Origin: Psychrobacter sp. NG254
Lineage (GTDB): Bacteria; Pseudomonadota; Gammaproteobacteria; Pseudomonadales; Moraxellaceae
Reading direction: 5' to 3'
DNA: 64,000 bases
Assembly: GCF_015277735.1 (NCBI RefSeq)
Contig: NZ_JADHDA010000006.1
Location: 1-64,000, forward strand
The first letter of the stretch is position 1, and each line of letters starts with the position of its first letter. Position numbers and translations under genes: made by a program. A model generated the notes under the pieces. It searched no databases. It was not told where the DNA came from and worked only from the letters and a program-made list of their open reading frames with translations. Of the stretch, positions 8,208 to 17,323 are shown one piece after another.

Positions 8208-9599
8208 ATGAGCCAAAACAGCAGTTCACCGACTGACCAAGCGACCGATGAGGCGATCAATCCTACGGCTGCCGCATCTACGCACAAACCCCGTCAAAAG
8301 CCACCACATTATGACCGCTCTGATGAGACACGTGTAGTGGTCACAGGCATGGGTGCCATCACACCGCTGGGCCTAGATGTCGAGAGCTCATGGTCTAAAT
8401 TGCTCAATGGTGACAGTGGAATCACATCGATTTCCCACTTTGATGCTACAGGTTACCGCGCACAAATTGCAGGTGTGGTCAAAGACTTCGATGCCAAACA
8501 ATATATGAATGCCAAAGACGCGCGACGCTATGATGAGTTCATTCATTATGGTATCGCAGCCTCCGCAATGGCATTAAAAAACGCCGGACTCATTGATGAA
8601 GTTAGTGCCGCAGATGCCCCTGTACAAGGCGTCGACCAAGATCGCTTTGGCATTATTTTGGGTTCAGGTATTGGTGGTATCCAAACCATCGAAAATAGCC
8701 GCGATACCCTACACGAAAAAGGCGCGAGCAAAGTCTCACCTTTTATTATCCCAGGCTCTATCGTCAATATGGCCGCAGGACTAGTGGCCATTAAGCACAC
8801 GTTAAAAGGTCCAAACCTTGCGACTTCTACGGCTTGTACCACGGCCACTCACGCTATGGGTCTTGCAGCGCGTTTGATCGCATACGGTGATGCCGATGTC
8901 ATGCTAGCCGGCGGTAGCGAAAAAGGCTCTAGCCCACTTGGCATTGCAGGGTTTAGTGCTATGCATGCACTCTCGACGCGCAATGATGAGCCGACCAAAG
9001 CCTCGCGTCCGTTCGATAAAGGCCGTGACGGTTTTGTGCTCGGTGATGGTGCTGGGATGGTGGTACTCGAGAGCCTTGCCCATGCCAAAGCACGCGGTGC
9101 AACCATACTGGCCGAGTTGGTCGGATTTGGCATGAGCGATGATGCTAGCCATATCACTGCGCCACCGGAAGACGGTAGCGGCGCTGCAAAAGCCATGCGC
9201 AATGCCCTAAATGATGCTGGGATCGAGCCATCAAGCGTCGGTTATGTCAACGCCCATGGTACTAGTACCCCTGCGGGCGATGTGGCTGAGTCGATTGCGA
9301 TCGAAACAGTGTTTTCGCCAGTCAAAGACAGCATTTTGGTCAGCTCGACCAAATCGATGACAGGGCATTTACTGGGTGCAGCGGGCGGGGTTGAAGCTAT
9401 CTTTACCGTACTTGCTCTACAGCATCAGCATGTGCCGCCGACAATCAATTTGGACGATGTCGAAGACAACTGTAATCTCGACTATGTGGCCAACCAATCA
9501 CGTAAAGTCGAAAACTTGCAGTACGCGGTGTCCAACAGCTTTGGCTTTGGCGGTACCAATGGTTCCTTGGTATTTGCGCGCTGGCCGGTCAATCCATAA
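8208..9599 (+). CDS. fabF: 3-oxoacyl-[acyl-carrier-protein] synthase II (KAS II)
   Basis: Condenses malonyl-ACP with acyl-ACP in fatty-acid elongation. The catalytic triad is Cys210 (TSTACTTA), His350 (NAHGTS) and His387 (SMTGHLLGAAGG). Each is offset by exactly 47 from the E. coli FabF residues 163/303/340, which shows an intact enzyme. About 37 of these residues are a Ser/Thr/Pro-rich N-terminal extension before the conserved RVVVTG strand; the remaining 10 are an insertion near 131-145. The gene stands alone, away from an acpP/fabD/fabG cluster, and ends at a clear terminator. A second, canonical KAS II may exist elsewhere. Confidence 0.93.
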   Translation: MSQNSSSPTDQATDEAINPTAAASTHKPRQKPPHYDRSDETRVVVTGMGAITPLGLDVESSWSKLLNGDSGITSISHFDATGYRAQIAGVVKDFDAKQYMNAKDARRYDEFIHYGIAASAMALKNAGLIDEVSAADAPVQGVDQDRFGIILGSGIGGIQTIENSRDTLHEKGASKVSPFIIPGSIVNMAAGLVAIKHTLKGPNLATSTACTTATHAMGLAARLIAYGDADVMLAGGSEKGSSPLGIAGFSAMHALSTRNDEPTKASRPFDKGRDGFVLGDGAGMVVLESLAHAKARGATILAELVGFGMSDDASHITAPPEDGSGAAKAMRNALNDAGIEPSSVGYVNAHGTSTPAGDVAESIAIETVFSPVKDSILVSSTKSMTGHLLGAAGGVEAIFTVLALQHQHVPPTINLDDVEDNCNLDYVANQSRKVENLQYAVSNSFGFGGTNGSLVFARWPVNP

Positions 9600-9682
9600 C
9601 AGCCACCCATCTACATCGCAGCGCATTGCAATGAATGCGTTGTAACGTTGTTGTCAGATTTGCTACGTTTGTCCACTTGCAG

Positions 9683-9720
9683 CCCCTTATCGTACTTGCG
9701 TATGATAAGGGGTAATTTTT
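9683..9720 (+). terminator. Intrinsic terminator of fabF
   Basis: CCCCTTATC and GATAAGGGG arms, extended by an inner TAC/GTA, form a 13-bp stem (9683-9695 / 9700-9712, one G-T pair) with loop TTGC, followed by TAATTTTT. Confidence 0.8.
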
Positions 9721-9729
9721 GGAACATTT

Positions 9730-10566
9730 ATGGAAGATACCATGTCAAGCTACTCATTTTCCCATCAGTTTTATCAGCGCTGGACGTGTGCGCCTGAGCC
9801 AGTACGCGCAGCCATTACTCAAGAGTTAAAGGACATCACTACTTTACTCAAATCAGACACCGCATTTGAAAGCTTTGAATTTAATACTCATGATCTAGAC
9901 ACTCATATAGATGAGCTGTATGACAACTATCATGCAGAGCAAGCGATTGCCAAAGCCATTACGGACAAGCAAGAACAAGTTGAAGCTGAAAAACAACGAT
10001 TAGAAGAAGCGCAACAGAAAGAGGCCGAAGCAGCCCAACGCAAAGACGAAGCGGTCCAAAAAGAAAAAGAAGAGAATGAGCAGCGAGCGAGCGAAAAAAA
10101 TAGTGCGGATAAAGACAGCGTCGCCACTGAGGCAGATAAAGCCAGCTCGCATAAGGGCATTGCCAATATCACCATTACTCGTAACTCTGATACAAATATC
10201 GAAAAGACAGCTTCTAATACAACAAGTAGCGAGAGTAACGTTAGCCTCAGCAGTGTTAAAAATGAAAACGCTGACAGCAAGACCATCAGCGAAAAAATCC
10301 ATGTCCTCAGCGATGAGCCTATCAAAGATATCAATAATAAAGCTGGTACAGCGATTAAATTGGCATTAAAAGACACTCAGCTCGATGCAACGCATGAACA
10401 GCTTATTCGTGAACTAGAAACACAGGTAGATGATTATTTAAGTGAGCAAATGATGCTGATGTCTGAAAATCTAAAGTCTTGGCTATGTGCCGAGGTGACC
10501 CAGCATTTTAGCGAACAGAGTGACTCAACTACTAATAACGAAGCTGTTAAGAAAAATAACCACTAA
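9730..10566 (+). CDS. Hypothetical protein with a Glu/Lys/Gln-rich coiled-coil
   Basis: A 278-residue soluble protein that I do not recognise. Residues 1-75 look folded, with aromatics and acidic helices (HQFYQRWTCAPEP near the start). Residues 76-125 form a highly charged coiled-coil of Glu, Gln, Lys and Ala. Residues 125-205 are Ser/Thr/Asn-rich and probably disordered. A final helical segment (about 210-265, ending KSWLCAEVTQHF) looks conserved in style. There is no signal peptide or membrane segment. ATGs at 9730 and 9742 (the latter giving MSSYSF) are both preceded by GGA, so the start is uncertain. It follows the fabF terminator directly, so its promoter must overlap that region. Confidence 0.7.
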   Translation: MEDTMSSYSFSHQFYQRWTCAPEPVRAAITQELKDITTLLKSDTAFESFEFNTHDLDTHIDELYDNYHAEQAIAKAITDKQEQVEAEKQRLEEAQQKEAEAAQRKDEAVQKEKEENEQRASEKNSADKDSVATEADKASSHKGIANITITRNSDTNIEKTASNTTSSESNVSLSSVKNENADSKTISEKIHVLSDEPIKDINNKAGTAIKLALKDTQLDATHEQLIRELETQVDDYLSEQMMLMSENLKSWLCAEVTQHFSEQSDSTTNNEAVKKNNH

Positions 10567-10620
10567 CAGCGATTGTTTTTCAATATTAGACGTATATTTA
10601 GAAGCAGCCGCTCAGTAGTA

Positions 10621-10665
10621 AGCATTAAAAAGCCCCGTCAATCATTGACGGGGCTTTTTAATGCT
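10621..10665. terminator. Perfect 21-bp bidirectional terminator
   Basis: A perfect 21-bp inverted repeat (10621-10641 / 10645-10665) with a 3-nt loop TCA. The GC core is GCCCCGTCA, flanked by A and T tracts, so it can stop transcription from both convergent genes (9730-10566 and 10678-12495). Confidence 0.9.
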
Positions 10666-10677
10666 TTGAGCTTGGTG

Positions 10678-12495
10678 CTAGATAGCTTTGGTACGCTCAG
10701 TCAACCACTCAAGCGCTGCCCCTTCTACGCGATCTTTTAGCTCGGTGTAGACTTGGCTATGATAGTTATTTAACCAATCTGTCTCGGTTTGATCCAACAA
10801 CGATGGTTCAATCAAACGGGTGTCGATTGGGCAGTAAGTGATGGTCTCAAAGTTTAAGAAATCACCAAACTCAGTCTCGGTAGGCTTAGCCACTGCTGTA
10901 TTGACCACCAGGTTCTCGATACGAATGCCCCATTTGCCTTCGCGGTATAGACCTGGTTCATTGCTCGAAATCATACCGACTTTCATCGCACGCTCTTTTG
11001 GCGTGCTCGCGCTATAAGCGATGACTTGCGGGCCTTCATGTACGTTTAAGAAATAACCAACGCCGTGACCTGTACCATGACCATAATCCATTTGCGCTTG
11101 CCATAATGGCGCACGGCAAATAGCATCAATCAATGGTGAGGCAATGCCATCAGGGAAGTGAGCACGAGCAAGTGCAATATGCGCTTTGAGCACAATAGTA
11201 AAGTCACGCTTGTGCTCAGCAGTTATTTGTCCGATGCCCACCACGCGTGTGATATCCGTTGTGCCATTTTGGTACTGAGCTCCTGAGTCAATCAACAGTA
11301 GCCCACCTTCGCCCTCGGACACATCAAGGTAGCTGAATTTTTCTGGCGTAGCGCGGTAATGTGGCAACGCACCGTTTTCATTAAAGCCTGCGATGGTCGG
11401 GAAACTTGGCGAGACATAATGTGGCTGACGACTACGCACTTCTATCAACATGCTATCAACATCTAGCTCACTTAGACGCTCGCCTGCTGCTATACGCTGC
11501 TCAAATGTGGCAAAAAACTCAGCCAAAGCAGCGCCATCTTGACGCATGGCTTCACGCACATGTCCGATATCTGAGTCAGCCTTCACTGATTTGAGTAGCG
11601 TACTAGGCGCCATTTGCTCAATAAAGCCCACATCATCTGCCATTTTTGAGAGCGTACCGACTGCCACTTTACTTGGATCTAGTAATAATAAATCTTCTGG
11701 CGCCAGCGCACTCAGTGCCTCTTGTACCGCATCATAGTCAGCCACACTAAATCCGCTGTCTTTTAGACTCTTTGCGATATCTTCGCTGATTTTATCGTTG
11801 TCAATAAACAGTGTCGCCTTATCAGCATCAATCAGCAGGTGTGATAAGAACACAGGATTATAGTCAACATCAGCACCGCGCAAGTTGGTCAACCACGCGA
11901 TATCATCTAGGCTAGAGAGTAGATGGTGTGTTGCACCTGCCGCTGCCATACCTTCGCGTACGGCAGCCAACTTTGAATCAGCAGACTGGGCAAGGAATTG
12001 CTCATCGTGTACGTATAGTTTAGCAGCGGGTAATGCTGGACGATCTCTCCAAACGGCTGTCAGTACATCACGCTCAGTGATCAGAGTAATGTCGTTGGCA
12101 TCAAACGCATTTAATAGGCGATCTTGCTCAGCGATAGACAATACATTGCCATTGACTGCCACGCTATCCCCTTCTTGCAGATGATCGGCTAGCCAGTCGA
12201 GGTGGTTTGGCTGACCTGGCGCTAGCTTTTCTAACGTAATACCCGTGCCCTCTAACTGTTCGGCAGCATGTACCCAATAACGGCTATCTGTCCACAGGCC
12301 TGCAAAGTCAGCTGTCACAACCAGCGTGCCGACAGAGCCTGTAAATCCAGATAGCCACTGACGGGCTTGCCAATATTCAGGAAGATACTCAGACAGATGC
12401 GGATCGGCAGAGGGTACGATAATCGCGGTCAAATCTTGCTCAACCAACGCTTTACGCAAGTTATCGATACGATCATGGATGATTTGTTTATTCAT
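10678..12495 (-). CDS. Xaa-Pro aminopeptidase (M24B, eukaryotic-type three-domain aminopeptidase P)
   Basis: Removes the N-terminal residue from peptides with proline in position 2; a cytosolic metallopeptidase. The 605 residues comprise a creatinase-N domain (about 5-135), a second creatinase-N-like domain (about 150-310) and the pita-bread M24 domain (about 315-540) with a C-terminal extension. The metal ligands are visible as Asp403 and Asp414 (DSGAQ...TTDITR), His477 (GHGTGHGVG), Glu513 (SNEPGLY) and Glu527 (GIRIENL). The length and three-domain form match the XPNPEP1-like branch rather than E. coli PepP (441 residues). The ATG at 12495 gives a standard start. It is transcribed alone and ends at the shared 21-bp terminator. 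Confidence 0.92.
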   Translation of the reverse strand: MNKQIIHDRIDNLRKALVEQDLTAIIVPSADPHLSEYLPEYWQARQWLSGFTGSVGTLVVTADFAGLWTDSRYWVHAAEQLEGTGITLEKLAPGQPNHLDWLADHLQEGDSVAVNGNVLSIAEQDRLLNAFDANDITLITERDVLTAVWRDRPALPAAKLYVHDEQFLAQSADSKLAAVREGMAAAGATHHLLSSLDDIAWLTNLRGADVDYNPVFLSHLLIDADKATLFIDNDKISEDIAKSLKDSGFSVADYDAVQEALSALAPEDLLLLDPSKVAVGTLSKMADDVGFIEQMAPSTLLKSVKADSDIGHVREAMRQDGAALAEFFATFEQRIAAGERLSELDVDSMLIEVRSRQPHYVSPSFPTIAGFNENGALPHYRATPEKFSYLDVSEGEGGLLLIDSGAQYQNGTTDITRVVGIGQITAEHKRDFTIVLKAHIALARAHFPDGIASPLIDAICRAPLWQAQMDYGHGTGHGVGYFLNVHEGPQVIAYSASTPKERAMKVGMISSNEPGLYREGKWGIRIENLVVNTAVAKPTETEFGDFLNFETITYCPIDTRLIEPSLLDQTETDWLNNYHSQVYTELKDRVEGAALEWLTERTKAI

Positions 12496-12912
12496 TAAAA
12501 GTGTCCTTATTAGAGGTAGAGCAATTAATTTTAGAGAAGTTAGATCTAGAAAATTATTACTGTGCGGCGACTATGGATAGTCGTCTTATTCGAGCGATTT
12601 AGACATGTATTATTATCAACTATTTAAGCAGGCTGTCTCACTTTGGAGAATAGCTTCTGCTTATTGACAGTGGAAAATTAGCATTAGCATTACGTGACTG
12701 ATGTCATTGAACGCAACGTTACCGTCAACACACATCGACTGCTTATGTTGACAGTCAGCTATTATTAGATGTTTGGGCAGATAGTAAGCTTTCAATGGCT
12801 TGTGCCAAATATCTCACTAAGTAAAACAATAAGACGTGCTACCGATGATGGTAACACGTCTCGTCATACGTCACTTGTGCTGTTGTTATTCACAAATTTA
12901 CACCAGCCTCTC
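12496..12912. other. Intergenic region between the peptidase and peptide-transporter genes
   Basis: No gene is visible. It should hold the promoter of the aminopeptidase gene (minus strand), though I see no clear consensus. A short inverted repeat CGACTAT/ATAGTCG lies near 12569-12585, and a likely terminator of the transporter gene lies at 12833-12860. Confidence 0.4.
12833..12860 (-). terminator. Probable terminator of the peptide transporter gene
   Basis: An 11-bp stem with one mismatch (12833-12843 / 12850-12860) and a 6-nt loop. On the minus strand it is followed by the T-rich TTATTGTTTT. It lies about 50 nt after the transporter's stop. Confidence 0.55.
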
Positions 12913-14481
12913 TTACGACTTGGCCAATTGTTTTTCGCGCTCGCTGTCTTTTAGCATTTTGTTGATGGGTTTTGCCAGTATCAATAATAATACGGCGGTC
13001 ACCACCAAGAAGATGGTCATAGTGGTAAACAGACCCGGTAACCCTTCGATTTTGTCGGCAGATACATGACCACCAAAGAAGGCGGCAACCAAGTTACCCA
13101 TGGCGATAGAGGCAAAGAAAAGCCCCATCATTTGGCCTTGCATACCCTCTGGTGCAAGCTTGGTCATAGCAGATAAACCGACTGGGCTAAGTGCCAATTC
13201 ACCCAAGGTTAATAATAATAAACTGCCCACCAACCATAGTGGCGATGCCAAGCCAGCACCAGGCGCTAGAATGCTCTTTGAGGCAAAAATCATCAATGCA
13301 AAGCCTGCAGCAGCTAGTAACATACCCAGTGCAAACTTCGCCATACTGCTCGGCTCAAGTCCTCGGTTACCAAGCTTGACCCAAACGATACTAATGATAG
13401 GCGCTAATATCAAAATGAATAAAGGGTTCAATGACTGGAACCAAATACTTGGTACATCAAAGCCTAAAACATTCAGATCAGTATAACGATCAGCAAATAA
13501 GTTAAAAGACGTTGGTTGCTGCTCAAAACTTGACCAAAACAGTGTCGAGCCAATAATTAGGATAAAGCAGATTAATAGACGCAATTTATCGGTCTTATCT
13601 AGGCTCGGTGAAATAAACATCACGGCAAAATATAGTATGACCACAGCGGCAATCAGATATGTCATATACTCTGCAACCATCTCAGGTGCAAATGGCACAA
13701 TGCCTGTCGCTACTAAAATGACTATAGCGACCAAAGTAGCAACAAATGCAATGACCCAGCGACCGATGTTTTTGTAGCGATCGTTGGCATTTTCCCAATC
13801 CGCGACGATGCCCTTAGCACGCGCATATTTTGTCAAATTCTTTTGTGCCACAAAGCGATAGATAAGTAGCGACACCAGCATGCCCAAGCCGCCAACGCCA
13901 AAGCCCACGTGCCACATGCCTTTTTCTTTGAATATACCCACGATCAGTGCTGCCAATAGCGCGCCGATATTGATACCCATATAGAACAAGGTAAAGCCAC
14001 CATCACGGCGAGAGTCGCCTTTAGGATACAACGCACCGACCATCACTGAGATACAGGTTTTGAACAACCCTGAACCCAAGACAATACAGATCAAACCAAC
14101 AAAGAACAGCGTCATGCCAAACATAGCAGAGAGCGCGATACATAAGTGACCAAGCGCAATGATTATACTGCCCCACCACAGTGCACGCTCTTGACCTAGC
14201 CAGTTATCTGCCAGCCAGCCTCCTGGTACTGCTGCTAAATACAACGAACCAGCAAAGATACCATAGATAGCAGATGCTGTGACTTCATCAAACCCAAAAC
14301 CGCCACTGCTTACTGTCGCCACCATAAATAGCACCAGTAGCGGGCGGATACTGTAATAAGAAAATCGCTCCCACATCTCGGTGAAAAACAAAGAGCGTAA
14401 TGGCGCAGGATGTCCCATAAAGCCATTGTCTAGTGCTTGCAGTTCAGCTGCACTAGCTTCTGATTTTGATTGTGTACTCAC
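12913..14481 (-). CDS. Proton-dependent oligopeptide transporter (POT/PTR2 family)
   Basis: An inner-membrane proton symporter for di- and tripeptides. The 522 residues form about 14 hydrophobic segments, the bacterial POT arrangement of 12 plus 2. The family ExxER motif is seen near the N-terminus in FTEMWERFSYY (residues about 33-43), which couples proton and peptide movement. The second PTR signature region (FTLFYMGINIGAL, about 162-174) is also present. It resembles DtpT/YclF-type transporters. Its neighbour on the same strand is a cytosolic aminopeptidase P, a plausible functional partner for imported peptides, but the intervening terminator shows separate transcription. Confidence 0.93.
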   Translation of the reverse strand: MSTQSKSEASAAELQALDNGFMGHPAPLRSLFFTEMWERFSYYSIRPLLVLFMVATVSSGGFGFDEVTASAIYGIFAGSLYLAAVPGGWLADNWLGQERALWWGSIIIALGHLCIALSAMFGMTLFFVGLICIVLGSGLFKTCISVMVGALYPKGDSRRDGGFTLFYMGINIGALLAALIVGIFKEKGMWHVGFGVGGLGMLVSLLIYRFVAQKNLTKYARAKGIVADWENANDRYKNIGRWVIAFVATLVAIVILVATGIVPFAPEMVAEYMTYLIAAVVILYFAVMFISPSLDKTDKLRLLICFILIIGSTLFWSSFEQQPTSFNLFADRYTDLNVLGFDVPSIWFQSLNPLFILILAPIISIVWVKLGNRGLEPSSMAKFALGMLLAAAGFALMIFASKSILAPGAGLASPLWLVGSLLLLTLGELALSPVGLSAMTKLAPEGMQGQMMGLFFASIAMGNLVAAFFGGHVSADKIEGLPGLFTTMTIFLVVTAVLLLILAKPINKMLKDSEREKQLAKS

Positions 14482-14623
14482 AGCTTTATTCCTTTAAAGA
14501 TTATTTTGGTAATGACCAAGCCCTCATTTATTCAGACGGGCGGTCATATAGGCGGAACATTGTTTCACTTGGGTATAATCAAGTAAAGAAAAAATTGGTC
14601 AAAAATTACACAAATACCCACAA

Positions 14624-14658
14624 AAAAGCCCATTCTCAAAAGTTGAGAATGGGCTTTT
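14624..14658 (-). terminator. Intrinsic terminator of the Ala-rich membrane protein gene
   Basis: A perfect 16-bp stem (14624-14639 / 14643-14658) with loop AAG and core GCCCATTCTC. On the minus strand it is followed by six T. It lies about 120 nt after the stop at 14778. Confidence 0.85.
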
Positions 14659-14777
14659 CTTTTTCGTCTCAGCAGCACTACTGCTTTACTTATAGCACTG
14701 TTGATAGAGACTTTATAATAGTCATGATCTAATAATAACGCGCTACTGCATGACTGTCTAAATGGCTACATGATAGA

Positions 14778-15218
14778 TTACTGTGCGGCAGCTGTGTCAT
14801 CAGCAGCAGTGCCAGCGTCCAAATCACCATCTGCTTGCTCAACGGTCAAATCAGCATCAGCAACGGCCGCTTGGCTCACTGTACCAGAAGCGGTGGCTGT
14901 GCCGGCTTCTGCAGTAACGACTGCACTGTCCGCATCTGCCGCTGGTGTGACGGTTGCATCGGCAGCTGTATCAGGTGCAGCAGCATCCGTCTCTGCCGTT
15001 GCCACTTCTGCATCAGCTGGAGCAGTTTCTGCTGCTGCGACTGCTGCTTCATCAGCAGCGGCTAATTCTTCGGGAGTCTGAACCACAATATGCTGTCCTG
15101 CTGGACGTAAAAATGCAGAAACACCAATAAGTAAGACAATACCTAAAAACAAGGCAATGCCACCTAAAGTAAACAACAGCTCTTTTTTTGGATTATTATT
15201 GACGATACCTTCTGACAT
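14778..15218 (-). CDS. Small single-pass membrane protein with a long Ala/Asp/Glu-rich tail
   Basis: 146 residues. A short cytoplasmic N-terminus (NNNPKKE) is followed by one strong transmembrane segment (about 15-36, LFTLGGIALFLGIVLLIGV). A tail of about 100 residues of Ala, Asp, Glu, Thr and Val then follows, low in complexity, acidic and probably disordered in the periplasm. The Lys-rich N-terminus and positive-inside rule support that topology. I do not recognise a family. It is monocistronic, and a terminator follows. GC-rich alanine codons give it a composition unlike its neighbours. Confidence 0.65.
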   Translation of the reverse strand: MSEGIVNNNPKKELLFTLGGIALFLGIVLLIGVSAFLRPAGQHIVVQTPEELAAADEAAVAAAETAPADAEVATAETDAAAPDTAADATVTPAADADSAVVTAEAGTATASGTVSQAAVADADLTVEQADGDLDAGTAADDTAAAQ

Positions 15219-15286
15219 ACCTTATCCACCTTGCGCAAAATATTTGAAATATCGAACTATTATATCGTAATTTGTACTGATTTGTG

Positions 15287-15312
15287 AAAACCCTTAAGTA
15301 TTTAAAGGGTTT
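15287..15312 (-). terminator. Possible weak terminator of lnt
   Basis: AAACCCTT and AAAGGGTTT arms pair with one bulge around a short loop (15287-15312). On the minus strand they are followed only by TTTTC. It lies about 115 nt after the lnt stop. Confidence 0.4.
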
Positions 15313-15428
15313 ATTATCGACAAACTTTACCAACTACTTTTAGTCTGGATGGCGATGGTTTTTAAAATCACCTCGCTATCATGGGCTATCTGCATTTACT
15401 GGCTCTGTATATCTGCAGAATATTCGTA

Positions 15429-17003
15429 TTATTTGCCACTGCGTACCAGAGGGGTTGGACGCTTGCCCAGATAACTTAATACCAGCAGCAGCGCCATAAT
15501 AAATAGGATAGGATAATTACCAAAGCGCATGAATGGCGTGTTGCCGACACGTGCCTGTATATTACCGCGCAATACCGTACGCTCGAACTGCGGCGCCCGC
15601 GCTACGATATGACCTTTATGGTCAATGATAGCCGTCACACCCGTATTGGTCGCACGCATAAACCAGCGACCATTCTCTAACGCGCGCATCTGTACCATTT
15701 GCAAGTGTTGTAATGGGCCTGCTGAGGTGCCAAACCAAGCATCGTTTGAGATAGTCAATAAAAAGTCCGTCCCAATCGCATTTTTGCGCGTGGTGTCTGG
15801 ATAGGCGACCTCATAACAAATAGCGGCACCCAAATTGTGTCCGCGGACACGCAGTGGTGACTGCTGATCACTGCCGCGGCTATAGCTCATGATATCTTGG
15901 CTACCTGCTAGGTTAGGCAAAATATCGAGCATGCCCTCAAACGGGATATACTCGCCAAAGGGTACCAGACGCTGCTTTTTGTACAAGCCATCCGCCTGTG
16001 CGCCTAGTGCCACCACACTATTATAAAATGGTGCATACTTATCCGTACTGGCATCAAAAGCCGCCTCGTCCTTATAGGGAATACCTGTCACCCATGTCGT
16101 GTCAGTCTCTTTGGCCATTTTTACCATTTCATTGATAAAGCCGACCGCTTCTGTCTGAAACATAGGAATCGATGACTCAGGCCACAGCACAATATCGCGC
16201 CCCCACTCAGTACGGGTTAGCGTGGCATAAATTTTCAAAGTCTCTATCTGATACTCAGTGAGCCATTTTAGATCTTGTGGGATATTGCCTTGAATCAAAG
16301 ACACCGACAGATCAGGCGTGCCTTTTGGCTTAGTCCATTGCGGATTGATCAGCCACAATGCACTACTGATAACGAGAAAGGCCATTGCTGGAATCATGTA
16401 ACCACCGCGACGACGCAGTAGCTCGACCACGCTTGCTGCTAATAATACCGCCACAAAGGAAACTGCAAAAACGCCCGCCACCGGTGCCAATGATGACAGC
16501 CAATACTGCTCAGTAAAAGCATAACCGACGAACAACCAAGGAAAGCCCGTGAATAGCCACGTTTTCATCCACTCTTGGAGTATCCATAGGGCAGCAAAAG
16601 ACAACGGCTGACGGCCAACCATGCGATTAAAAATCAAAGCCAAAAACCCATGGAACAAACCCATGCCAAGGCCCATCAACGCAATCATAAGCAGCGCCAG
16701 CCATACAGGCGTATCGCCATAGACATGGATGGAGGTATACAACCAAAATGCACCGACGCACCAAAGCCCTGTACCATAAGCCTGTCCAATGATAAAAGCG
16801 CGCCGACCTGTCATATCAGGCATCAACAACGCATATAAAATAGCAGGAGAAATCAGGGCAACGGGCCAAAACCCATAGGGCGCGAGCGCCCATATAAAGG
16901 CAGCTCCTGCCAGCAACGCAATCAGTACCGTCAATCCCATGGGCAAACCCTTAGGCTTTTCGGGGTTCAGACGTTTTTGTAAATCCACAGTAGACAGACG
17001 CAT
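15429..17003 (-). CDS. lnt: Apolipoprotein N-acyltransferase
   Basis: The last step of lipoprotein maturation: transfers an acyl chain from phospholipid to the N-terminal diacylglyceryl-cysteine, at the outer face of the inner membrane. The 524 residues comprise about six N-terminal transmembrane segments, a periplasmic nitrilase-fold domain (about 230-495) and a final membrane helix (about 498-515). The catalytic residues are visible as Glu276 (WPESSIP), Lys343 (YKKQRLVPFGEY) and Cys396 (AAICYEVAYPD). It lies downstream of corC on the same strand, the conserved corC-lnt order, but a terminator-like hairpin (17218-17247) separates them here. Confidence 0.97.
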   Translation of the reverse strand: MRLSTVDLQKRLNPEKPKGLPMGLTVLIALLAGAAFIWALAPYGFWPVALISPAILYALLMPDMTGRRAFIIGQAYGTGLWCVGAFWLYTSIHVYGDTPVWLALLMIALMGLGMGLFHGFLALIFNRMVGRQPLSFAALWILQEWMKTWLFTGFPWLFVGYAFTEQYWLSSLAPVAGVFAVSFVAVLLAASVVELLRRRGGYMIPAMAFLVISSALWLINPQWTKPKGTPDLSVSLIQGNIPQDLKWLTEYQIETLKIYATLTRTEWGRDIVLWPESSIPMFQTEAVGFINEMVKMAKETDTTWVTGIPYKDEAAFDASTDKYAPFYNSVVALGAQADGLYKKQRLVPFGEYIPFEGMLDILPNLAGSQDIMSYSRGSDQQSPLRVRGHNLGAAICYEVAYPDTTRKNAIGTDFLLTISNDAWFGTSAGPLQHLQMVQMRALENGRWFMRATNTGVTAIIDHKGHIVARAPQFERTVLRGNIQARVGNTPFMRFGNYPILFIMALLLVLSYLGKRPTPLVRSGK

Positions 17004-17323
17004 AGCAATAATCCAAAACGATATTTTTTAAAATTTCATAGGTTTATAGTTTTATATGTTCACGGATTCGCATTGAGGCAACACTCAAACGAAACCTGAC
17101 TGCACAACGCTGTATGCAGCACCGCAAACAAAACCAACCCATGATACCAGTCAAAGCTTATCAGTGGGTAAATTTGCGTTGCCAAAACCTCATACAAAAT
17201 AGCAGACCATAAAGCGCAAAAAACACGACTGAGTGTCGCGTTTTTTTGTAAAGCTTACGAGTATGTTTGCTTAATATAGGGTCTGCTTATTGACCAAAAG
17301 ACGCGTGCATTGCTATAAGCAAC
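17004..17323 (-). other. corC-lnt intergenic region
   Basis: 320 bp on the minus-strand path from corC to lnt. It holds one hairpin terminator (17218-17247) and then about 200 bp that should carry an lnt promoter. I see no ORF and no clear consensus promoter. Confidence 0.4.
17218..17247. terminator. Intrinsic terminator after corC
   Basis: AAAAAACxCGAC and GTCGxGTTTTTT arms pair with one A-C mismatch around loop TGAGT. T tracts occur on both strands. It lies about 80 nt after the corC stop. Confidence 0.65.

Noticed and set aside
8546..9202. Long open frames opposite fabF
   Set aside because: They are shadows of the strong codon periodicity of fabF and encode Ala/Ser/Pro-rich chains without any family resemblance.
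9930..10376. Hydrophobic 148-codon ORF opposite the coiled-coil gene
   Set aside because: It is the complement of the Glu/Lys/Gln-rich coiled-coil codons, which always reads as Leu/Phe/Ser; no start signal.
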